Assembly (NCBI RefSeq): GCF_009690905.1
Contig: NZ_VOSW01000085.1
Location: forward strand, 1 to 41,372
Direction: 5' to 3'
DNA length: 41,372 nt
Source of the DNA: Paraburkholderia madseniana
Lineage (GTDB): Bacteria; Pseudomonadota; Gammaproteobacteria; Burkholderiales; Burkholderiaceae
How positions within the stretch are numbered: position 1 is the first letter of the stretch; each line of letters opens with the position of its first letter. This document shows, in pieces, positions 35,978 to 41,372 of the stretch. The translations under genes were made by a program, and so were the position numbers. The notes beneath the pieces are model-generated. The model searched no databases, was not told where the DNA came from, and was given only the letters and a program-made list of their open reading frames with translations.

Positions 35978-36211
35978 TTAGGCTTCACCGCGTGCGCGCA
36001 GATCTGCGAGCACAGCGTCGATACCGTTCTTGTCGATCAGGCGCAGGCCGGCGTTCGAAACGCGCAGACGCACCCAACGGTTTTCGCTTTCCACCCAAAT
36101 ACGGCGGTTTTGCAGGTTCGGCAGGAACCGGCGCTTGGTTTTGTTGTTCGCGTGGGAAACGTTGTTGCCGCTCATCGGCGCTTTCCCAGTTACTTGGCAT
36201 ACGCGTGCCAT
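35978..36211 (-). CDS. rpmB: Ribosomal protein bL28
   Basis: This 77-residue large-subunit protein opens with MARVCQVTGKAPMSGNNVSH and continues through KTKRRFLPNLQNRRIWVE and the RVSNAGLRLIDKNG core. It has one cysteine only, so no zinc site. Its leader is about 147 bases if the promoter at 36365-36394 is used, leaving room for translational feedback. It is followed after 10 bp by rpmG. Confidence 0.97.
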   Translation of the reverse strand: MARVCQVTGKAPMSGNNVSHANNKTKRRFLPNLQNRRIWVESENRWVRLRVSNAGLRLIDKNGIDAVLADLRARGEA

Positions 36212-36364
36212 GAGAGCACTCCTAATACGCTAATTCTGAGTTCGAACGCCGTGAAAGTTTCCCGAAAAGAGCCGCGCTGAGAGTTTATTGAAACTCGAGG
36301 CACGTTTCCTTTCCGGAACGCCTTGGTGGCTTCGGAACAGGGGGTTGGAAATAGGCAAACCGGA

Positions 36365-36394
36365 ATTCTAGCAGAAAAAAAGCCGCAAAATCAA
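36365..36394 (-). promoter_or_regulatory. Promoter for rpmB-rpmG
   Basis: On the minus strand TTGATT (36389-36394) is 18 bases from TAGAAT (36365-36370), which carries the TGC extension of an extended -10 box. A start near 36358 gives a leader of about 147 bases. Confidence 0.65.
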
Positions 36395-36452
36395 ACCTTA
36401 TTTGCGATGCCGAACTCGGCACGACGTTGCCGCGACCCTGGTTCGCACCGTG

Positions 36453-37340
36453 TCACGGCCAGCCGGCGCGGGCAAAGGAGTATGTGCGATCCGCGCCGAT
36501 CACCAGATGATCGATCAATTGGACGTCGATCAGCGCAAGGGCTTCGCGCAGTGTATGCGTCAGCCGGCAGTCGCTCGCGCTCGGCTGGACGGCGCCGGAA
36601 GGGTGATTATGCGCGACGATCAGGCTGGCCGCATTCAGGCTCAACGCCCGCCGCACGATTTCGCGCGGATAGACGGCCATGCGCGTGAGCGTGCCCCGGG
36701 CGCTCTCCTCGCAGCGGATCAGCCGGTGGCGGGCGTCGAGAAAGTGCGACACGAAGACTTCGTGGGGACTTCCGCCGATGCGCAGGCGCAGATAGTCTTG
36801 CACGGCTTCGGGCGAGTTCATCAGCGAGCGGTCACGCATTTTATCGACCAGCGAACGCCGCGCCATTTCCATGATGGCAATCAACTGGGCCTTTTTCGCC
36901 GGCCCGATGCCGCGCAAGCCGTCGAAGTCCGAGTAAGTTGCGTCGAGCATGGCGCGTAGCGAGCCGAAGCGGTCGAGCAGTGTGCGCGCCACGTCGAACA
37001 CGTCGTGGCCGGGCAATCCTGCGCCAAGCACCAGTACGATCATTTCGGTGTCGGACAGGACGCCCGGCCCTTCCTCGATCAGCCGCTCGCGCGGCATGTC
37101 GTTTTTGTGCCATTTGCCGCGTACAAGCGAGCGGGCAGGGTGGGCGCCGCCGTTCGCGGTGGCGTCCGCGGAGCTGACGCCGGCTGCGGCCGCGGTATGA
37201 CCCGTTGTGGCGCCAGCGCGTGGCGACGCCGGGGCGGGTGCAGCGGGTGCGGCGATGGCGGGCGCGACGACGGGCGCGATGGGCTCCGGCAAGGCCGTTT
37301 CAAGTGCGGCTTCGTCTATCGTGCAGGCATAGTCGGCCAT
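36453..37340 (-). CDS. radC: RadC-family JAB-domain protein
   Basis: This 295-residue protein has the JAB/MPN metalloprotease-like core with the metal motif AHNHPSGAVQPSASD near the C-terminus, and RMAVYPREIVRRAL before it. A helix-hairpin-helix region (FDGLRGIGPAKKAQL) precedes the core. The RadC name is historical; a DNA repair role is not established. Residues 1 to about 80 are an Ala/Pro-rich, low-complexity extension absent from the shorter E. coli protein (about 220 residues). Start choice is uncertain: GGAGG touches ATG 37350-37352 and is 12 bases from ATG 37338-37340, which I use. It is divergent from fkpB. Confidence 0.88.
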   Translation of the reverse strand: MADYACTIDEAALETALPEPIAPVVAPAIAAPAAPAPASPRAGATTGHTAAAAGVSSADATANGGAHPARSLVRGKWHKNDMPRERLIEEGPGVLSDTEMIVLVLGAGLPGHDVFDVARTLLDRFGSLRAMLDATYSDFDGLRGIGPAKKAQLIAIMEMARRSLVDKMRDRSLMNSPEAVQDYLRLRIGGSPHEVFVSHFLDARHRLIRCEESARGTLTRMAVYPREIVRRALSLNAASLIVAHNHPSGAVQPSASDCRLTHTLREALALIDVQLIDHLVIGADRTYSFARAGWP

Positions 37341-37439
37341 ATAGATATGCATCCTCCAGTTGGGGTTTGTGGCGGCGCGCGGTGCGCGGCCGAGCCGCGA
37401 TGCGCGCGACGGAGCCAAGCCGCCGCCCGCTATGTGGCT

Positions 37440-37445
37440 TACAAT
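37440..37445 (+). promoter_or_regulatory. -10 candidate for fkpB-ispH
   Basis: TACAAT matches five of six consensus bases and would give a leader of about 100 bases. No clear -35 is seen at 17 bases. Confidence 0.35.
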
Positions 37446-37552
37446 AGACGCTTTGCGCACGGCACCCCGAGGGTTTGCCACGCGCGTCAACTGCGGCGCC
37501 AACTGCGCCCGCGGCGCACGCGTGCAGCGCGCTTCGACTGAGCGAGCATTGC

Positions 37553-38008
37553 ATGAGCATCATCGACATTTCCGAAGTGAAGCCCGGTTCACACGTCACG
37601 CTTCATTACCGGCTTTCCCTTGCCGATGGCGCCGAAGTCATCAATACGTTTACCGACAAGCCGGCCACGCTGTTGCTCGGCGCGGGTCAACTGGCGCCGC
37701 CGCTGGAAGATATTTTGCTGGGTTTGAAGGTGGGCCACCATTCGACCTTTCAGCTAACGCCGGGTCAGGCGTTCGGTCCGCGCAATCCGGAGCTGATCCA
37801 GCGGGTTTCGCTGGCCACGCTGCGCGAAAACAGCATGATCGGCGAGGATTTTTCGCCGGGTGACCTGGTCGAATTCAACGCGCCGGGTGGCGGCCGCTAC
37901 GCGGGCGTCCTCAAGGAAGTTGGCGAGACGTCGGCGTTGTTCGATTTCAACCATCCGCTTGCCGGCCAGGCGCTGGCGTTTGAAGTGAAAATCATCGGGA
38001 TTCTGTAA
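37553..38008 (+). CDS. fkpB: FKBP-type peptidyl-prolyl isomerase
   Basis: This 151-residue cytosolic isomerase is of the SlpA/FkpB type. It has VTLHYRLSLADGAEVINTF, then LGAGQLAPPLEDILLGLKVG, and the insert-in-flap region FQLTPGQAFGPRNPELIQ typical of this class, and closes with HPLAGQALAFEVKIIGI. The start is ATG 37553; earlier in-frame sequence does not resemble the family. It is 2 bp ahead of ispH, the usual partner. In many gammaproteobacteria fkpB-ispH directly follow ileS-lspA; here they are about 15 kb apart and on the other strand. Confidence 0.93.
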   Translation: MSIIDISEVKPGSHVTLHYRLSLADGAEVINTFTDKPATLLLGAGQLAPPLEDILLGLKVGHHSTFQLTPGQAFGPRNPELIQRVSLATLRENSMIGEDFSPGDLVEFNAPGGGRYAGVLKEVGETSALFDFNHPLAGQALAFEVKIIGIL

Positions 38009-38010
38009 AC

Positions 38011-38970
38011 ATGAGCATCACGGATACGACTCTTGCCGAAACCGAGATCCTGCTGGCGCAGCCGCGTGGGTTCTGTGCCGGCGTCGATCGGGCCATTGAA
38101 ATCGTAGAGCGGGCCATCAAGCTGCACGGCTCGCCGATTTACGTGCGCCACGAAATCGTCCATAACGCCTATGTCGTCGAGGATTTGCGCAAGAAGGGCG
38201 CAATCTTCATTGAGCAACTGGAAGAAGTGCCGGCTGGCAATACGGTCATCTTCAGCGCGCATGGCGTGTCGAAAGCGGTGCGTTCGGAGGCCGAGTCGCG
38301 TGGCCTGCGGGTGTACGACGCCACCTGTCCGCTCGTGACAAAGGTGCATATCGAAGTCGCGAAGATGCGCCAGGACGGCTTCGACATCGTGATGATCGGC
38401 CACAAGGGCCACCCTGAAGTCGAGGGCACGATGGGGCAGGCGGGCGAAGGCATGCATCTGGTGGAAGACATCAAAGACGTGCTGGCCTTGCAGTTGGCCG
38501 ATCCCGAGCGGATCGCGTTCGTGACGCAAACCACCCTGTCGGTCGACGACGCAGCCGAGATCATCGGCGCCCTGAAGGCGAAATATCCCGCGATCCGCGA
38601 GCCGAAGAAGCAGGACATCTGCTACGCCACGCAAAACCGCCAGGACGCGGTCAAGTTCATGGCGCCGCAATGCGACGTCGTGATCGTGGTTGGCAGCCCG
38701 AATAGTTCGAATTCGAACCGGTTGCGCGAGCTGGCCGAAAAGCTTGGCGTGCCTTCTTATATGGTGGACTCGCCGGACCAGATCGATCCGGTGTGGGTTG
38801 AAGGCAAGCGCCGGATCGGCGTGACGGCGGGCGCCTCGGCGCCGGAAGCGCTGGCGCAAGCGGTGATCGGCCGGTTGCGTGAGCTCGGCGTGCGCAACGT
38901 GCGTGCGCTCGAAGGCATCGAGGAAAACATCGCGTTTCCGTTGCCGCGCGGGCTGGGTCTGCCTGCCTGA
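38011..38970 (+). CDS. ispH: IspH, HMBPP reductase
   Basis: This 319-residue iron-sulfur enzyme makes isopentenyl and dimethylallyl diphosphate, the last step of the MEP pathway. The three cluster cysteines are Cys22 (RGFCAGVDRAI), Cys106 (YDATCPLV) and Cys204 (QDICYATQNR). Substrate residues His51 (EIVHNAYVV), His134 and Glu136 (GHPEVEGTMGQ) and the SPNSSNS loop are present. Length is normal. It is translated 2 bp after fkpB and ends at a strong terminator. Confidence 0.97.
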   Translation: MSITDTTLAETEILLAQPRGFCAGVDRAIEIVERAIKLHGSPIYVRHEIVHNAYVVEDLRKKGAIFIEQLEEVPAGNTVIFSAHGVSKAVRSEAESRGLRVYDATCPLVTKVHIEVAKMRQDGFDIVMIGHKGHPEVEGTMGQAGEGMHLVEDIKDVLALQLADPERIAFVTQTTLSVDDAAEIIGALKAKYPAIREPKKQDICYATQNRQDAVKFMAPQCDVVIVVGSPNSSNSNRLRELAEKLGVPSYMVDSPDQIDPVWVEGKRRIGVTAGASAPEALAQAVIGRLRELGVRNVRALEGIEENIAFPLPRGLGLPA

Positions 38971-38996
38971 CAATCAGCCGACGTTTCTGAAAGGAA

Positions 38997-39022
38997 AGCG
39001 CGCCCGAGGGCGCGCTTTTTTT
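38997..39022 (+). terminator. Intrinsic terminator after ispH
   Basis: gcgcgcc and ggcgcgc pair around cgag (38998-39015) and run into seven T (39016-39022). Confidence 0.93.
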
Positions 39023-39191
39023 ACGCCCGCAAAATCGTGAGCCCGCAGAAAATAAAGTGCCAGATCAGTGTATCGAGCCGTTTTAAGTGTCCTCCCACAC
39101 AAATTCCTTTGAATTGTGATTTGGCTTTTAATCAATTTTTCGATGATGTGGCCCCGTTTAAATCGTATCAAACGCGTTGCCCCGATTTTTG

Positions 39192-39210
39192 GCGCACTAA
39201 AATAGTGCGC
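39192..39210. promoter_or_regulatory. NtrC-type binding site
   Basis: GCGCACTA-AAA-TAGTGCGC is a perfect 8-bp inverted repeat. Its core GCACTAAAATAGTGC has the NtrC form GCAC-N7-GTGC and closely resembles the E. coli glnA enhancer half-sites from memory. It lies about 120 bp upstream of the sigma-54-like element at 39312, a normal enhancer distance. Confidence 0.65.
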
Positions 39211-39311
39211 GCGTCCTGATATCAATGGAAACGTAATACTTAACGCGAACCACGGTGCAATCAGGGATCGGGCCAGATCGCTGCAACACTTGATGCCATT
39301 GGGCGCAGCGA

Positions 39312-39327
39312 TGGTGCAACTGATGCA
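39312..39327 (+). promoter_or_regulatory. Sigma-54-like promoter for livK
   Basis: TGGTGCAACTGATGCA has GG and GC spaced by exactly 10 bases and agrees with the -24/-12 consensus at most positions, although the usual CA after GG is TG here. A second weaker candidate is GG 39271-39272 with GC 39283-39284. The leader to livK would be about 170 bases. Confidence 0.45.
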
Positions 39328-39512
39328 CGAAAAACAGTCGCAACCCGGTTGCGCCTTTTGCGGAATTCCTCTCTCAAAATAAGGTTGCAATGCAGGAAAA
39401 CCCCACCGTTTCAACAATATTGCCCGTCGCATAATTGGAGTTACAATGCGCGCGTTCTCAAGGCCTCCGGGTCCCGAACAATAGATTTTGCAAGGCGCAG
39501 GAGACCTACTTA

Positions 39513-40712
39513 ATGCGAGTCAAGTTTGCTTACGCCGTGTCCATCGTGACCGCGGTTGCGATGTTGACCGCGTGCGGCAAGAAGCAGGATAGCGAGGCGG
39601 GAGCAGGTGCATCGGCTGCCACGGCGGCAGCGGCACCGGCGAGTGAAACGACTGTTGTGAAAATCGGTCATGCGGCCCCACTAACGGGGGGTATTGCGCA
39701 TCTTGGCAGGGACAATGAAAACGGCGCGCGTCTGGCGGTCGAGGAAATCAATAAGCAAGGCTTGACCATCGACGGTCACAAGATCCAGTTGGAACTCGAC
39801 GCACAAGATGATGGCGCGGACCCGAAAACGGGTACGGCGGTCGCTGAAAAATTTGTCGACGATCATGTTGTCGCCGTGGTCGGCCACCTGAATTCAGGCG
39901 TCTCGATTCCCGCGTCGAAGATCTATAGCGATGCCGGGATCGTGCAGATCTCACCGTCGTCGACAAATCCGGGGTACACGCAGCAAGGTTTCAAGACGAC
40001 TTATCGGGTGGTCGCGACCGATGCCCAGCAGGGCCCGGCGCTTGCCAACTACGCGACGAAAGTGCTCGGCGCGAAACGCATCGCGATCGTCGACGACTCG
40101 ACCGTATACGGCAAGGGACTGGCCGACGAGTTCGCGAAGACAGTACAGGCGAGCGGGGCGAAGATCGTCGCGCGTGAAGCTACGAATGACAGGGCTACGG
40201 AGTTTCAGGCCGTCCTTAGAAAGATCAAGAGTGTTCAGCCGGACGTGATCATGTTCGGCGGCATGGACGCAACGGGCGGGCCGTTTACCAAACAGGCGGC
40301 GGCGCTCGGTATCAGGGCAAAAATCCTTGGCGGCGACGGTGTGTGTACCGACAAGGTGGGTGAGCTGGCGGGAACCGCCGTGCAAAACCTGGTCTGTTCG
40401 GAGGCGGGACTCGCGCTTTCGAAAATGGACAAGGGAGCGGACTTCGAAAAGAAGTACGTGGACCGCTTCCACACGCCGGTGCAGATTTACGCACCGTTCA
40501 CGTATGACGCTGTGTACGTGATTGTCGATGCAATGAAGCGCGCTAATTCGATCGAGGCGCCCAAGGTGCTGGCTGCGATGCCGTCCACCGATTACAACGG
40601 GGTAATCGGCCACATCGCGTTCGACGACAAGGGTGATTTGAAAGAGGGCGCCATTACGCTTTACGACTTCAAGGACGGCAAGAAAGCGGTTCTCGACGTC
40701 GTGAAGATGTGA
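39513..40712 (+). CDS. livK: Branched-chain amino acid binding lipoprotein, LivK family
   Basis: This 399-residue binding protein for a HAAT-type importer (leucine, isoleucine, valine or a related amino acid) shows KIGHAAPLTGGIAHLG, then ENGARLAVEEINKQG, DDGADPKTGTAVAEKFV, and QISPSSTNPGYTQQGFKTTYR. The N-terminus ends in a lipobox, LTAC, with Cys21 as the lipidation site, followed by an Ala/Ser/Gly linker. It is therefore probably membrane-anchored, unlike the free periplasmic E. coli LivK. The start is ATG 39513-39515 with CAGGAG nine bases upstream. A terminator follows before livH, which would make the receptor more abundant than the permease. Upstream elements suggest nitrogen control. 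Exact ligand is inferred from family and neighbour. Confidence 0.92.
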   Translation: MRVKFAYAVSIVTAVAMLTACGKKQDSEAGAGASAATAAAAPASETTVVKIGHAAPLTGGIAHLGRDNENGARLAVEEINKQGLTIDGHKIQLELDAQDDGADPKTGTAVAEKFVDDHVVAVVGHLNSGVSIPASKIYSDAGIVQISPSSTNPGYTQQGFKTTYRVVATDAQQGPALANYATKVLGAKRIAIVDDSTVYGKGLADEFAKTVQASGAKIVAREATNDRATEFQAVLRKIKSVQPDVIMFGGMDATGGPFTKQAAALGIRAKILGGDGVCTDKVGELAGTAVQNLVCSEAGLALSKMDKGADFEKKYVDRFHTPVQIYAPFTYDAVYVIVDAMKRANSIEAPKVLAAMPSTDYNGVIGHIAFDDKGDLKEGAITLYDFKDGKKAVLDVVKM

Positions 40713-40731
40713 TGACGGGACGTACAGCCTG

Positions 40732-40764
40732 ACGGCACCGAAACCACCCAACGGTGCCGTTTTT
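40732..40764 (+). terminator. Intrinsic terminator after livK
   Basis: acggcaccg (40732-40740) pairs with cggtgccgt (40752-40760), nine perfect pairs, followed by TTTT. It lies about 20 bp after the livK stop and before livH, so it likely reduces rather than abolishes transcription of the permease genes. Confidence 0.88.
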
Positions 40765-40775
40765 GCATCCGCCAT

Positions 40776-40815
40776 CGGTTCGTCCCCGACTGCATCCCAG
40801 TCGTAAGACGAACCG
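40776..40815 (+). promoter_or_regulatory. Two-helix stem-loop before livH
   Basis: cggttcgtc (40776-40784) pairs with gacgaaccg (40807-40815), and inside it cgactg (40787-40792) pairs with cagtcg (40798-40803), with a small internal loop. There is no T-run, so it is not a terminator. It could stabilise the processed livK or livH message or control livH translation. Confidence 0.5.
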
Positions 40816-40942
40816 GATAGCGGATAACCCTTACCGGTCTTTTACATCAGTACCCGCAGTGCCGTTGAGATTGGCGTACCGCATCACCGCCCACCGGCTG
40901 ATGAAGAACGCGAATCCAGTCGCACGGGCTAAGGAGCATTAA

Positions 40943-41372
40943 ATGGATATCTTCATCCAGCAGGTCCTCAACGGGCTGGTGCTTGGCAGCGTTTACGCCA
41001 TCATCGCACTGGGCTATACGATGGTTTACGGCATCCTGGGCATCATCAACTTCGCGCACGGCGATGTGTTGATGGTGGGCGCGATGGTTGCGCTCTCAGC
41101 CGTAGGTGTGCTTCAGAACCATTTCCCCGGCCTCGGCAATGTGCCGACGCTCATCATCGCGTTGATCATCGCGGCAGTGGTTTGCTCGCTGGTCGGCTAC
41201 ACGATCGAGCGCGTGGCCTACCGGCCGTTGCGTAAAGCACCGCGTCTCGCCCCGCTGATCACCGCGATCGGCGTGTCGATCCTGCTGCAAACCCTCGCGA
41301 TGATGATCTGGTCGCGCAACCCGCTGCCGTTCCCGCAGCTGTTGCCTACTGACCCGATCAACGTGATCAAGG
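40943..41372 (+). CDS. livH: Branched-chain amino acid permease LivH, partial
   Basis: This is the N-terminal 143 residues of an inner-membrane permease; the gene runs past the right edge. The LivH signature is clear: QQVLNGLVLGSVYAIIALGY, MVYGILGIINFAHGDVLMVG, and IERVAYRPLRKAPRLAPLI, with ITAIGVSILLQ following. Hydrophobic segments lie near 8-30, 38-55 and 68-88. The start is ATG 40943-40945 with AAGGAG seven bases upstream. livM, livG and livF are expected beyond the window. The 230-bp gap after livK holds a terminator and a long stem-loop. Confidence 0.95.
   Translation, partial: MDIFIQQVLNGLVLGSVYAIIALGYTMVYGILGIINFAHGDVLMVGAMVALSAVGVLQNHFPGLGNVPTLIIALIIAAVVCSLVGYTIERVAYRPLRKAPRLAPLITAIGVSILLQTLAMMIWSRNPLPFPQLLPTDPINVIK

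Larger units (their letters stand above)
39023..39512. other. AT-rich livK upstream region
   Basis: This stretch has no supported gene. About 39040-39240 is strikingly A/T-rich compared with the rest of the window. It contains the NtrC-type site (39192-39210), two sigma-54-like elements (39271-39284, 39312-39327) and an inverted repeat gtgca-actga-tgcac (39314-39328) that overlaps the second of these. Confidence 0.6.

Noticed and set aside
39023..39240. Recent insertion or mobile element remnant in the A/T-rich stretch
   Set aside because: No terminal inverted repeats, target duplication, transposase or tRNA target; promoter-type elements explain the composition better.

Overview
The window is a chromosomal segment of a GC-rich betaproteobacterium, almost certainly Burkholderia or Paraburkholderia. 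I base this on recognised proteins (418-residue NADP isocitrate dehydrogenase, ClpS/ClpA, the nadA-nadC/nadB group, the ribF-ileS-lspA-coaBC run, radC opposite fkpB-ispH) and on strong G/C third-position bias. No tRNA, rRNA, CRISPR array, insertion sequence, prophage or integrase was seen. Most of the window is conserved housekeeping sequence; the less ordinary parts are the left end and the intergenic regions.

Layout. 1-465 (-): start of an exported protein with a perfect 132-bp tandem repeat, cut by the window edge. 905-6715 (-): a family-5 peptide-type ABC transporter operon (Tat-exported binding protein, two permeases, one fused double ATPase). 7049-8602 (-): a cupin and a NiCoT nickel/cobalt permease. 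8806-10911 (-): a solitary elongation factor G, then a DUF192 protein, a tiny exported Ala/Lys/His protein and an RluE-type pseudouridine synthase. 13440-15817 (+): icd and an orphan glycosyltransferase-like gene. 15990-16196 (-): cold-shock protein. 16750-19358 (+): clpS-clpA.

19495-26812 (-): ribF, ileS, lspA, coaBC, a luciferase-like oxidoreductase and dut, all one direction with short gaps. 26931-31675 (+): purN, rsmB-like methyltransferase, mscS-family channel, fatty acid desaturase. 31818-35551: nadA-nadC (+) converging on nadB (-) across a shared terminator, which gives the whole de novo route from aspartate to nicotinate mononucleotide. 35800-37340 (-): rpmG, rpmB, radC. 37553-38970 (+): fkpB-ispH. 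39513-end (+): a branched-chain amino acid uptake system (livK, then livH cut by the right edge).

The most useful regulatory readings are a near-ideal NtrC-type site with sigma-54-like promoter elements ahead of livK, a perfect 16-bp palindrome with an extra half-site between rluE and icd, two adjacent inverted repeats ahead of the peptide transporter, and -10 boxes placed so close to the start codons of clpS and purN that both messages may be leaderless. I did not find a clear new multi-gene system; the repeat protein at the left edge and the cupin-NiCoT pair are the best candidates for undescribed biology.
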